DNA of 64,000 bases from positions 1 to 64,000 of the forward strand of contig JALBUN010000003.1 of the NCBI GenBank assembly GCA_025174535.1. Reading direction: 5' to 3'. The notes under the pieces were generated by a model. It did not search any database. It was given only the letters and a program-made list of their open reading frames with translations, and was not told the DNA's origin. Of the stretch, positions 44,300 through 55,640 are shown in pieces (the first letter of the stretch is position 1; each line of letters starts with the position of its first letter). This DNA is from Cantharellus purpuraceus. Its lineage: Eukaryota; Basidiomycota; Agaricomycetes; Cantharellales; Hydnaceae. Position numbers and translations under genes: made by a program.

Positions 44300-45640
44300 T
44301 CACACATACACCACCCTACTCCCCCCACTCGACACCACCCTCCCCCCCCCACCCGTCGTAATCACCCGCGTACCCCCACTCCCACCCCCCGGAATCACAG
44401 TCCACCCCGATCCACTACCGCCCGTCGAGTTGCGCCGCGAACGCGCCGATCGTGTCGACGCCGACGACGAGGCGCTAAATCAAAACGGGGAAAAAAATCA
44501 AATATCAGTATAATGTGCGTCAAACCAAGGCTTGCACGAGACGAGAATAAAGATAGAAACCCCAGTCCAGAAATAACCCGTCACGGCCGTCACAGTCACT
44601 CCCCACAGGGCAACGCACGCCAGGCACGGCATCAAAATAAAATAAACGAAAAGTGGTGCCATTCAAGCCCGTCCAAATCTGGACGGTGGCTAGAATGTGC
44701 CAGAGAGCCCTTCCTGCGCCACAAAGCCAATGGCTTGCGCTATGGTGACGTAAAGGGACAAATGCCAAGGGGACTGGGATCAATGGTGTCATGATAGCTG
44801 TCAGGGAGATGAAGCCCCGAGGAGACATGAAGGGATGTCCAGGTTTGGGGGGCACGAAAAGGAGGCGAAGAAAGGGAGCAAGACCCCATGGGAGAACAAA
44901 AGGAGGGGCCAGAGAAAGGAATGGAAAGGAATAAAAATAACAAAAAATTGTACCCACCTAGAGCCGCCCCATTCGACTTTTCCAAAGAGTTTCTTGAGGA
45001 GAGGCTTTTCCCTTGTCGGGGAAGTGGTATAACGCGATGACCCCGCGTAATAGCTCGACGCCGACGAGGATGCGGCCGTGGAAGTCGGTGTGGGATGCTG
45101 CAAGTGTCAAATGGTGTGAGCGTGGACACGCGACACGGTGCACCGGAATGGTCGCACCAGGATCTCGACGCGCTGCCCCTTGGCGGGAATGATCATGTAG
45201 CTGTCCGTCCTGCCGTCCGCCCCCGACGTGCGTGCGATGATCGGCTGCTGCGACGGCGCATAGTACGTGTCGACGGGGGTCACGGGGCTGCTGCTGCTGC
45301 TGCTGCGCCGCGAGCGGGAAGAATGGTGCGACGGGGGCGGGGCGTGGTGCGAGCCAGAGTACGAGCGCGTGTGCCCGTGCGTGCGCGAGGCCGAGGGCGC
45401 GGCGGCGGAGAAGCGGGCAGAGCTGGCGGGCGGGGGGCCCATGCTCTGCGAGCGGGCGTGGTGGGTGGAGGTGGGGCGGGAGGAGCGGCCCGTGTAGCGG
45501 CTGGCGTTGGGGTTGGAGACGCTGCTCTCGGGGTACACCGTCGACGGGGGGGCCGGATACATGGTTGCTGCGCGCGAGGGCGGCGGCGGCGGCGCCCCTG
45601 GCGTCGTCCGCGAGACCCAGTGAGCTGTGCGCGTGGACAT
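44300..45640 (-). CDS. Ser/Pro/His-rich hypothetical protein, three exons (265 aa predicted)
   Basis: Exon model on the minus strand: 45158-45640, 44958-45097 and 44300-44474. The phases join (483, 140 and 175 bases; 798 in total). Donors are CTG|GTGCGA and CTAG|GTGGGT; acceptors are CTTGCAG and GATTTAG. The protein is low complexity. It starts MSTRTAHWVSRTTPG, has a Pro run, a HHARSQSMGPPP segment, a Ser run encoded by CTG/CAG-type repeats (45285-45303), then a conserved-looking core DSYMIIPAKGQRVEIL. Exon 2 adds SSSASSYYAGSSRY and a basic KPLLKKLFGK; exon 3 is Ser/Arg then Gly-rich. The second intron is 483 bases, long for a fungus, so it may hold an undetected exon. Possibly an intrinsically disordered regulatory or cytoskeletal protein; no domain recognised. 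Confidence 0.6.
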
Positions 45641-45697
45641 GAAGGTAGCAGCTAAAAGGGAAGGCAACTGAACCCAACCGTGGCGATGGAGAAAAAG

Positions 45698-45705
45698 CTT
45701 ATATA
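45698..45705 (-). promoter_or_regulatory. TATA-like element upstream of the Ser/Pro/His-rich gene
   Basis: The minus strand reads TATATAAG at this position, 58-65 bases before the ATG at 45640, followed by a pyrimidine-rich leader. The spacing suits a fungal core promoter, and it supports the chosen start. Confidence 0.5.
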
Positions 45706-48149
45706 AAAGAGGACAGGGCTGATTAGGATCAACACGCGTCGCCTTTGAGGCATCACAACCGATCAACATGCATACCTGAGGAAATGAGCCAATGGCGCAG
45801 GCTCGGAACTAGAACATAGCATCTACAATAAACACCCTAAGCTCATGCAGCAACCAGTGAGAGGAACAAAGGGAATCCACAACTCGGGGTTACATAACAA
45901 CTGCCTCGGCGCGGTCTGAAAGCCAAAGCACTGCTGCACGGCCGTCGACGGCAGATGTCGCTACCATAGAGATGTAGCGCTAATATAGAGCCGGCAACAG
46001 CCGTCACTGCTCCTGCCGCTGCGGCCTCAAATTCGGGCGTAACTCTTACACTGCTGCGCTGTCAGCAAGCCAAATACCCCCCGCAGCGGCGGAGCTATTG
46101 ACTCATTCGGCAACACGAGTCACCCTTGCCCGAGGTACAATTCCTATCCGAGCGGATCGCTGTCCGGGATCGCACTCCTCACGTAGCCTGGCACTTTCAT
46201 AATTCCGGAACCCATCTTCCGAGTGGTGCCATGTGTTTCATTTGCGCACAGCACCACCCATGCGTACGCCCGTGCCAAATGGAAACCCACTCCCAACCCG
46301 GAATATGGCATTCATTCTTCGTAAAAGAAACACCAAAACGTGCACGCCAAGTGGGGCCCTGTCAACACAACAAGCCCAGAACGGAACGGTGCAACACCCC
46401 TGTCTCTTCCTCTCTGCAGATCCATAACTCAGCAAAGGTGTACATGGTGCGGCTCCGGGTTCCGGCCAACGGCCCCTTCTCCCCGACGTGCCGCCACACA
46501 AGCCAAATTCGTATATAAAAGGCAAAAAGGCCGATTTCAAAAACTGAATGCCCCATTCATCTCCACGCACACTGCTCGTGTCAAGGTCCCTTCGCTCGCT
46601 CAGCCAAGACCCCTGACTTACTTTGCTCGTGCTGTTTGTGGTCGTTGGCGCATGGCCGATGCTCAGCCCTCAGCATCAGTTGGGTTCGCGCTTCTTGGAG
46701 CTTGTTTGAGCAGTGTCTGGAAAGGTGTACACGGCGTCGCCACTGGAAACGTGGGCGTGGGCCACAGCTTATTTGACCTCGGGGGGAGTACCTGAAGGCG
46801 TCCATGTAGTCTCTCATACAGAGACGTCTGCACGACACACATGCATGTCGGGGTGGCGCAGGGTACATGATGTCTCTCTGGCGCCTCTCCTGCGTCCATC
46901 TGCGTTCAGTTTCTTCATCGTCGCTGCAGTCCTGCTTGCCCCATCTACCAGCTCGGGTGCCTTGCAACTCGCTCTATGGCACATCCAGCTTTGCTAAGCC
47001 AAGCCACGGGTCGTTTGTGCCGTCCATCACCGTCTGTCTGCATGATGTTTACCGTGGCATCTGGGTGGGCGTTTGTCGTGGGTGTAGGGGTGGTGGGGAG
47101 ACTGTGTGCCCCTGTGTCACGCCACGCGACACGTACTCCCTCACGGTTGCCTACGACTCCCGTCTATCCCTACCCTGTGCACACACCCTCCTCTCGTCCC
47201 AGCCCGTCCCTTTCCCGGCACGCACGCACGCACGCACCATCTCATGTTGCTCGTGTCCGAGTCGACAAAGGCGGTGCACGAAGCCTGTCTGTCTGCCTGT
47301 CTGTCCCCGCCAGCCAGAGAGGCACATGCCGCTGCTTTAGCCCTCAAGTTTCGTCTGTCTGCCTTGTCATTTTTGCAGTCGAGCTGTGCGCATAGATTGA
47401 CACTGGAGAGCTTTTATGAAAATTGGGGGCGTGGTGTACAGTGATGATGGCCCATGTATGGGGTGAGTGTGAGCGCTCGGTGGAGGGAGGGGTGGGAGCG
47501 CCTCGGATTGGTTTTTATTTTTTATTTTTCTGTTGATGTGGATGGGGAGATGGAATCTATTTTCATCGCCGCGCGTCTTTGGTGTGTTGGTATCCTTGGA
47601 CGCTGACAGGCGATGGACGGCGTATATAGCGCGCGTGTTAGGATGGGTCCGGACGCGCCGGGCCTGTCCTGCCCGGAGGCGGTGGGCATTCAATTTCCCC
47701 TCCCCATGTCGAGAGAGAGAGAGCTCTTTGCATTGTCCTGAAAACGTCATAATACCATTGAGGGGCACGCATACATGCAACAACCTCACTAACACCCGTG
47801 CCTACCATGCCTCAGCATTGAGTATATCCTCCCTGTGCACATGCCATGCGTGCATGCATATTGTACATGTGCCATTGCATCGCCATGTATCGTTGTGCTG
47901 TTGGAGTAGGTTCTACCTTCAGAGCTACTTCTGATCAGCCACAACTTTACCTAGGCCAGCCTTGATATATACAGCATATAAGCATATCACTGTGAGAAGT
48001 GGAAAACCCATGGTATGAACCACTGAAAATTTTCAAATGGGCCAATCACTGCATCCAATAGGAAAAACACTGAAATTCAGTGGTATACTCACTGAGGCTG
48101 TTTCAGTAGGAATGTATTCATGCCTGTGAGTGCATTTCAGGGGTGTGAC
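45706..48149. other. Long intergenic region, GC-rich then falling to AT-rich
   Basis: Many overlapping frames are open on both strands between 46126 and 47934, as expected for GC-rich DNA. None has a recognisable domain, and each is contradicted by others of similar length. Short repeats include GCACGCACGCACGCAC at 47219-47234. Composition changes sharply after about 47,900. It may contain the regulatory region of the minus-strand gene at 44300-45640. Confidence 0.45.
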
Positions 48150-48334
48150 TGTTAGGAACCAACTTGAATGTACTTGTACGTACAGCATTCCCTTAAGGAA
48201 TGCCATCATATGCACCCATGAGGTGCATATATAGTTATTACATAATCTGTGGACCCAAGTACATATATAAATCCATGTGTAGTTAGACATAACTTGGTTG
48301 AGTTCTGTGTAGACGCTTATTCAGAAATACAACA
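48150..48334 (+). mobile_element. Possible short solo LTR (185 bp)
   Basis: Begins TGTTAGGAACCAAC and ends CAGAAATACAACA, with a TATATAAA-like element near 48263. These features suit a small copia-type LTR, but flanks GTGAC and AATAC do not match and no second copy is present. Tentative. Confidence 0.4.
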
Positions 48335-49056
48335 AATACGTATGTACAACCTATTTTCCTCAAACTTTATACAATACACTTCAATTCAAACTTATTTTCA
48401 TATTTCAACATGATTCTCAAATTTTACACAATATACTAGATTAAAACATATTTTGATATTTTGGCATAATTCTCAAAAATAATTCTTTTTTTCCTGATTT
48501 AGTGGTGGCAACTCTCTTGAAGGAACATCCAAATATCATTGATTCTTTCTTATACAATACTTATAACATAATTTGAACTATCTTTAATTCCCACCTGGTA
48601 TTTGTATATCTAAATACCCTATATAATACCAATTATATTAATACATACATTCCTATTATATCCATGTAAATAATTATGTTCATCTCAACCAAATGTCTTA
48701 TCTTTAAAAGTTTATTAAAATATAGAATATATGTTTATATTTATGAAAATTTCACACATCCGAAATCTTTTAAGATATCCAAATTGTAACTCCCTGGCTT
48801 TATGTATCATTGAAATTCTGATGTATATCTCATATACATCAGAATATTGTATACTGACATGATTCCGAACAAGCGTCTAACAATGTGAACTAAGATAAAA
48901 CCTTTGCACTTTTTTGAACTTTCATTGGAAGAATCATAAGTTTCTTCTCCATTATTGAAGTTTTCTAGCCAGTGCTAGAAAACTGGTTGCTGTTGATGTA
49001 CAGACATATACCAACCCTCTCAGTTGCTCACTGATGTGAGCAACTAGTAGACTAAC
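48335..49056. other. AT-rich block with three perfect short palindromes
   Basis: About three quarters A+T, without open frames of note. Palindromes lie at 48815-48845 (14-bp arms, 3-base loop), 48959-48984 (11-bp arms, 4-base loop) and 49022-49045 (10-bp arms, 4-base loop). GATTCCGAACAAGCGTCTAACA (48861-48882) is an imperfect inverted match to 48306-48328, so a non-autonomous element with terminal inverted repeats is possible. Confidence 0.5.
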
Positions 49057-49428
49057 TGTTACATCCTGTAACACCAAGTCTGATCTCCCAACTCCATCTC
49101 CACCTCCTTCTATTCCATGCCTGTATGTTACAGTAGTTCATATATTGACTAAGTTTGACCTCATCATCTTCTTGGTTGCTAGCTTCTTGACAAGTGACTT
49201 CTTGACAAGTTGAGCTCTGGATCTCTGATCCAGCTCCATACCTCTGAACTCTGAAATATTAGACCAACAGTCTGAGGGGGCACAACACATAAGTTGAAGC
49301 CAAGTCCACTCGATAGTTCTTGCATTACTCTGTCTCCAGTTGAACTGGAACAGTAAAATCGTCTCCCACTTGACTCTAGCATTTGAACACCAGTTACATC
49401 TTTGAACCCTGTTTCACAGCACTTAACA
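49057..49428 (-). mobile_element. LTR-C copy with both ends, internally deleted (372 bp)
   Basis: Starts with the palindromic TGTTACATCCTGTAACA and ends CAGCACTTAACA on the plus strand, so it reads TGTTAAG... on the minus strand. The promoter section with TATAAAAG is missing. It contains the GACTTGGCTTCAAC and CTTGTCAAGAAG family blocks. No matching flanks; LTR-A sequence follows directly. Confidence 0.75.
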
Positions 49429-49946
49429 ATTGTCTTGCTTTGGGCATGAGTGTAGTATCTGCCTCACATGACTATGGATCTACAGGGTGAGATTGTCTGT
49501 CAATAGTCCTGCCATTAGTGCTCTTGTTTAAGTTACTAGTATGTACTGCCTTTGCAGAGCATTAGAATCTTGAACTCATGTGAAGCAGTTGCTAGACTAC
49601 TTCACACACCATTGTTACTCACTTCAGAGTGTTACTGGTTGGACAGTCAGATTCATCCACCTACTTCCTCTAGCCTCTAAGTGCATTCCCTTCTTTTCAG
49701 AATATCTGAACTCCTAAGCATCCATGAACTCTAAACTCTGGAAGTCATATTCATTTCCTGCTGCTAAGAAATGTATTACCTTCCTGCATATCATCTGCAT
49801 TGACCATTAAAAGGGATTGTAACCAAAGTACAAATGTTAAATTGTTTCTGGAGTTGTGCTGCAGCAGGATTTGATATTCTTCTCAGCTGTTTATTTCACA
49901 GAATTGTGGTGATTTAGAGTTTGCCCTTAATTTTGCAGGTTCCAAA
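49429..49946 (+). mobile_element. LTR-A fragment, 3' third
   Basis: Colinear with 5480-6000 of the full copy (from TTGTC(T/C)TGCTTTGGG to the GGTTCCAAA end). The U3 and TGACTCA array are absent. Many CpG positions of the full copy are TpG or CpA here, a sign of age. Confidence 0.85.
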
Positions 49947-50238
49947 TAATGTCCCTAACTTCATCTTCATGAACTTCAAACCCCATTATTGGTTCTCTTG
50001 ATATAGGTTACAATAACCTTCACCCTTTTATATTCATTAGTATTAGTTTGGACTCAAGTCCAAACTCCAAACTCCTTTCCATATTATACTCCATATCAGT
50101 TTATTGTTCTCCTGTTTAGTTTTTATCATTCAATTCTTTAGATACTGTACTTATATGGGCTATTCTCTGTGTTACAGTAGTTCATATTTGACTAAGTTTG
50201 ACCTCCATCACTTCTTGGTTGCTATCTTCTTGACAAGT
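49947..50238 (-). mobile_element. LTR-C internal fragment
   Basis: Matches the reverse complement of 52780-53000 (GAACTACT, TTAGTATTG and CCCATATAAGTA blocks). It stops at TTGACAAGT, where the plus-strand LTR-C at 50239 begins. Confidence 0.65.
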
Positions 50239-50707
50239 TGTTAAGGGTTGTGAAAAATGGAGTTCAATGGGTGTAACTGGAGTTGGTGCTAGCAGAGGAT
50301 GAGAAAGGACTTGTGAGAGCTATGCTGATGATGAGGCCACAACCACAAGATACTCAATAGATGAGAGCCAATAAGAGACAATGCCAGCTGGTACAGCAGA
50401 TATCCTCAGTTTATACACCTGTCACTGATAAATACATGGGACTTACCTGATACAGTGGATATCCTCAGAGATCAAGCTGAGGAAACCGTGCTGCACCAGG
50501 CAAGTCTTTATACTGGATAATGCAAGGAATAGGGGAACCAAGATAGGGGAACAATAGGGGAAAGATAGGAGAGCACACCCTGACAGGCTGTGCTGATAGA
50601 GGCAATAAGAAAAGTACTAAAAATAGAAACTGAGTCATATGAACCCTGACAGGACTTTACTGTTCCAGTTTAACTGGGACAAAGAGACTTTTGTGCTATA
50701 GGGTCAG

Positions 50708-52660
50708 TGTTTTGGAACCCGCAAAATTATGGTGTTAGGGCAAACTCTAAATCACCACAATTCCATGAATGAACAGCTGAGAAGAATATCAAACCCTGCT
50801 GCAGCACAACTCCAGAAACAATTTAACGTTTGTACTTTGGTTACAATCCCTTGTATTGGTCAATGCAGACTATACGCAGAAAAGTAATATGTTTCTTAGC
50901 AGCAAGAAATGAATAAGACTTCCAGAGTCTAGAGTTCACGGACACTTAGGGGTCCAGATATTCCAAAAAGAGGGGAATGCACTTAGAGGCTAAAGGAAGT
51001 AGGTGGATGAATCCAACCGTCCAACCAGTGGCACTCAGAAGCGGGTAACAGCAATGTGTGAAGTAGTCTAGCAACTGCTTCACACGAGTTCAAGATTCTA
51101 ATGCTCTGCAAAGGCAGTACACACTAGTAACTTAAACAAGAGCACTAATGGCAGGACTATTGACAGACAATCTCACCCTGTAGATTTGTAGTCACATGAG
51201 GCAGATACTACACTCACGCCCAAAGCAGGAATATCACTACTTCGAGTGCAATCAAGTACAGTTACACAACTGTAAGCGACCCTTGAACTGGACAATCAAC
51301 AGTTACTGAGATAGAGGATGACACTGTATGTCACTCTAGTCACACTGGTGTGCAGAAGATGGGTAGAATATGATGGATATGTTTCTTTCAGAGGCAGAAT
51401 GGCCTCCTTATATATTGTATTTACAGGGGCTGACTAATGCTTCTGGAATATTCTACCTATTAATAGATGGAAGCTACTGGAAGGTTGTGGAAGGTGGAAG
51501 AAAGGGGTAGAATGTTCCAAGCCAATCACAGGTTCTGATCACTGGACTAACACTGATCAGGAGCTGAATAATGGTTCTGGAAAGTTCTATCTAATAATAG
51601 AAGGAAACAGCTAGAATGTTATGGAAAGGGGTAGAATATTCCAAGGCAATCACCTGATTTGATCACCCATCAGCTGATTTGATCCCTGAACTAGGCACTG
51701 ATCAGGCAAAAAGAAGGGTGTCCACCCTGTTTTCTGCACTGGTTTGGACAGCCATGGATAGCCACATCTCATGTGATGATCTGCTGTTATGACTATATTC
51801 ATTAACGCCCAGATCCCCGTCCGATCCACTCAGATCCCCATGCATATGAAATCTATACTCCATTTGGAAACCGCTACGTCTCCATTTACCTGTCTGATTG
51901 TCACCGCCAATTCTGCCCATCCGCCTCCGGTTCCGATTGATGCATCAGCATCACCATAGGAACCCGGACATCCGTCCCCGTCGGACTCAGACATACTCAT
52001 GTAAGGCCGTCGGCCTTGGAGACCCATCACCGGAGTAATTATTATTAGATTTCAAATATGTATTTAAGTTGCCCGACTGGGGACTTCATTCCCCAGTTCG
52101 AATATCAAATCACGCCTAGCTCCTACGTCCAATCCTAACTCTCTAAGTCGTACTCTGTCTCCGAAATCTCAGACACCGGTATTAGTGAGGGCGCAGCACA
52201 TAAGCTGAAGCCAAGTCCATTCCGACCCCCACGACGTACTCCGACTCCGACCCAACCTCCAATCCAAACTCCGACCCCCAATCAGACCTAGTGCGTAACA
52301 TCTGCACGGAAAATAGTGCCCTGAGAGGCTGTGGTTGTCAAGTTAGAGAATATTTATTGATCAGAGACATCTGAGCTTGAATTCAGGCTGAATGCCTGGT
52401 CCAAAGGTGGATAGCTGGCTGTGCAAAGGTTTGTGGGCGCCTATGGGTCCACAACTGTAGCACAGCAGAAATAAATGATTCTGGGCTGAGTTCTGCATGG
52501 AATATTCCCGGAAAAATATGGAAAAATAGAGAAGATTTGAATAAGTCCATTCCAGGTACAAGCACCAAATATATGCTGATATTTAGGAATGGAAAAGCAA
52601 AGAATAGCACATTGGTGCTGCATAAATGGAATTTGATAGGGAAAAGGTGGTTCCCATACA
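50708..52660 (-). mobile_element. Solo LTR-A variant with target duplication GTCAG, itself interrupted
   Basis: Plus strand starts TGTTTTGGAACC and ends GGTTCCCATACA. GTCAG is at 50703-50707 and 52661-52665. After removing the nested LTR-B and its duplicate, it is about 1432 bp. Its U5/R side is close to other LTR-A copies, but its U3 is different: the TGACTCA array is absent, and a segment of AATGxTTCTGGAA-type DNA is duplicated in tandem (about 51440-51530 and 51565-51650). A distinct LTR-A subfamily. Confidence 0.9.
51785..52300 (-). mobile_element. Solo LTR-B (516 bp) with target duplication TCTGC
   Basis: Starts TGTTATGACTATATTC and ends AGTGCGTAACA on the plus strand. TCTGC is at 51780-51784 and 52301-52305. 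Rich in CpG compared with the copy at 25977, hence probably younger or less mutated. Nested in the LTR-A variant. Confidence 0.93.
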
Positions 52661-53086
52661 GTCAGATCAAGTGGACTTGGCTTCAACTTATATGTTGCAC
52701 CTCCTTGGATTGTCTGTCCAATATTTTGGAGTTCAGAGGTACAGAGTTGGATCAAAGATCCAGAGTTGACATTGTCAAGAGGAGACTTATCAAGAAGCTA
52801 GCAACCAAGAAGTTATGGGGGTCAAACTTAGTTGATATATGAACTACTACAATCATACAGAACATAGCATGTATAAGTATCTGAAGGATTGAATGAAAAA
52901 CTAAAGTAGAGGAACAATAGGACAGATATGAAGTATAAAACAGAAAGGAGTTTGGAGTTTGAACTTAAATCAATACTAAACAATATAAAAGGTGATAACT
53001 ATTGTAACACATAACAAGAGAATTACTTATCAAACAAACAATAAGCAGGGTTTGGGGTTATTGGAGATGGAGATGTTAGAGGTGGA

Positions 53087-54539
53087 TGTTTTGGAACCCG
53101 CAAAATTATGGTGTTAGGGCAAACTCTAAATCACCACAATTCCGTGAATGAACAGCTGAGAAGAATATCAAATCCTACTGCAGCACAACTCCAGAAACAA
53201 TTTAACGTTTGTACTTTGGTTACAATCCGTTGTAATGGTCAATGCAGACGATACGCAGGAAGGTAATACGTTTCTTAGCAGTAGGGAATGAATAAGACTT
53301 CCAGAGTCTAGAGTTCACGGACGCTTAGGGGTCCAGATATTCCAAAAAGAGGGGAATGCACTTAGAGGCTAGAGGAAGTAGGTGGATGAATCCGACCGTC
53401 CAACCAGTGACACTCAGAAGCGGGTAACAGCAATGTGTGAAGTAGTCTAGCAACTGCTTCACACGAGTTCAAGATTCTAATGCTCTGCAAAGGCAGTACA
53501 CACTAGTAACTTAAACAAGAGCACTAATGGCAGGACTATCGACAGACAATCTCACCCTGTAGATTCGTAGTCACGCGAGGCAGATACTACACTCACGCCC
53601 AAAGCAGGACAATCACTACTTCGAGTGCAATTGAATACAGTTACACAACTGTAAGCGACCCTTGAACTGGACAATCAACAGTTACTGAGATATAGAGGAT
53701 GACACTGTATGTCACTCTAGTCACACTGATGTGCAAATGATGGGGTAGAAATGGTTATTTATTCAGAGGCAGAATGGGCTCCTTTTATATTGTATTTACA
53801 GGAGCTGACTAATACTACTGGAAACTTCTACCTATTAATAGATGGAAACTACTGGAAGCTAGTGGAATATGTGAGAAGGGGGTGGAAGTTTTCTAGCCAA
53901 TGAGCTGCTTGGATTTGCTCTGACTCATGGCATGAGTCATGGATGGAGTCATAGTGTGACTCAGAGCAGGAGTCATAGTATGAGTAATCACAGGAGTCAT
54001 GGTATGAGTCATGGAAGGAGTCATAGCATGAGTCATGGCAGGAGTCATTGCATGAGTCACCATTACTCAAATAACTCGGTCAATACTTCGTTTCCCAGGC
54101 TGATTAGCACAGCTATGGGTAGGCATGGCTTCTATTGAACTCTCCACTGAAAATGGAGTCAGGAGGTGCAGTGGTTGCGAAGATATTGAGCATTTACTGG
54201 CAGTGGTGACCAGATTGAGTCGGAGATTGAAATGAGTCATGTGATCGACAATGAGTCAGTTGTCCGGGTGACTCCGGCTGACTTTGAGGCTGCTGACATC
54301 TGCGAAGGTTTGTGGGTCCATGTGGGTCCCAAAACTTCGCCCAGCAGAACAATAAGTTTGTAGACTCATTTCTGCATGGAAAATTCCCAAAAAAATATGA
54401 AAAAATAGAGAATATTTGAATGGCCCTGAATCAAGAGAAAGCAGCAGATATATGCTGATATTTTAAGGCCATCAAGCGGAATTGTACAGTTTTGGGACTT
54501 TAAACAAGATCTTTTTAAGGGAAAACCAGTTCCCATACA
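53087..54539 (-). mobile_element. Solo LTR-A (1453 bp) with target duplication GTGGA
   Basis: Very similar over its length to the 4552-6006 copy, including the TGACTCA array (here as TGAGTCA on the plus strand, about 53920-54060) and TATA box. GTGGA is at 53082-53086 and 54540-54544. High CpG retention and high identity to 4552-6006 suggest a recent insertion. Confidence 0.94.
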
Positions 54540-54601
54540 GTGGAGTAGATGGAGGTGGAGTTAAAGCCCAGAGATCAGACTTGGTGTTACAGGATGTAAC
54601 A

Positions 54602-55640
54602 CAAGTACTGAGCTCTGAATTGTTTCAGGGACTCAATAATTGCTAATAATTCCTGTTCAGGTACAGGGTAATTTTGCTGAGCTGCTGAAAACTTCTCAGA
54701 CCAGAATGCAACTATCTTCACCATCTGTAAGTCATTTGAGTTTCACTGCCACCAGTTAAACATGCATCTGTGACTAGATTTATTGCCTCTGCCATTGGAG
54801 AATAATCCAGAGCAATGTGATGATTATTCCATGAGTCATGTACCATCTGTTTAACTTGATCAAAGGCTCACTGTTCAGTTGCAGCCCAATGCCATAATTT
54901 GGTGGCACCTGGTCTGGCTGTAAGCACTGCCATTGGAATTTGGCAGGACAATCTCCTGTAAGAAATTCTACAGCCCCAAAAAAACTACTCAACAGTCCCT
55001 TCTTTGTTGGGATTTTCCAGTTCAATACAGCATCTACCTTATATGGATCCATGACAATGCCATTGTCAACATGTCCCAAAATGGTGAGTTGCTTTGCAAA
55101 GAAATTCATTTTATCAGCTCCTAGATAAAGTTTCTCTTGCCATAGGACTTCAAAAACTTTCTGTATGTGAGTAACATGTTCCTCAATTGTATTTGAATAA
55201 ATGACAATGTTGTCTAGATATACATCCATGAACACACTAAGATATGATGCAAAAATTTGGTTCATTAGGGTTTGGTACATAACTGGTCCATCACAATCCC
55301 CTTGCTGTAACTGCAATCTCTCCCTAGTGCCACTGGGAGTTGTGAATAAGGTGCATCATATTACTGACATTTGGTTCAGGAGTCAAATTCCTTTCATCTA
55401 GCATCTCACCTTGTATATCTCCCAGGGTATCTGATCCCAAAACAGGACTCAATGGCCAACCTGCAGTCTGGGTTCTCTTGGGTGGCAGTGGAAGAAAGCC
55501 TGTTATTTGATCTACTGTGCTCTAACCCAATACCACTGCTATCTATCACTGGCATCATGTTTGTTTGAAGGTTACCCTTCAGCTGTTCATGACATGGTGA
55601 GCCCATAGTGGCAATTGGCTCTTTGTCCTCCCTAAGGCTC
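54602..55640 (-). pseudogene. Ty3/gypsy reverse transcriptase and RNase H fragment
   Basis: On the minus strand the RT palm region starts near 55360 (GTRERLQLQQGDCDGP), followed by VFMDVYLDNIVIYSN (about 55215-55255). The usual second catalytic Asp of the YxDD box is Asn here. The thumb/connection segment follows (ILGHV near 55085, DAVLNWKIPTKKGLLSSF near 55000). RNase H follows in a broken frame, with FWSEKFSAAQQNYPVPEQELLA near 54640-54700. The fragment is cut at 54602 by LTR-C. Upstream, a 66-codon frame (55406-55606) has no clear domain. No LTRs of its own were identified. Confidence 0.85.

Larger units (their letters stand above)
50239..54601 (+). mobile_element. LTR-C carrying two nested LTR insertions
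   Basis: Begins TGTTAAGGGTTGTG and ends with the palindromic TGTTACAGGATGTAACA. Its own sequence is 50239-50707, 52666-53086 and 54545-54601. The gaps are an LTR-A variant (50708-52660) and a full LTR-A (53087-54539), each bounded by a 5-bp duplication. CAAGT lies on both outer sides (50234-50238 and 54602-54606), but the left flank is LTR-C and the right flank gypsy RNase H, so that outer match may be accidental. Confidence 0.82.

Noticed and set aside
44520..44957. 145-codon minus-strand frame inside the Ser-rich gene
   Set aside because: It lies in the inferred 483-base intron; composition is hydrophobic and the flanking exons join in phase without it.
45095..45655. 186-codon plus-strand frame rich in Arg, Gly and Ala
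   Set aside because: It is the antisense shadow of exon 1 of the Ser/Pro/His-rich minus-strand gene.
46126..46967. Frames of 110-151 codons on both strands
   Set aside because: They overlap and contradict each other, contain no recognisable motif, and fit chance in GC-rich sequence.
48306..48882. MITE bounded by TAGACGCTT-type inverted repeats
   Set aside because: The repeats are imperfect, no target duplication is visible and no second copy is in the window, so it is listed only as a possibility.
50234..54606. CAAGT on both sides of the plus-strand LTR-C as a target duplication
   Set aside because: Kept only as tentative: the two flanks belong to different repeats (LTR-C and gypsy), so a 5-bp match could be chance.
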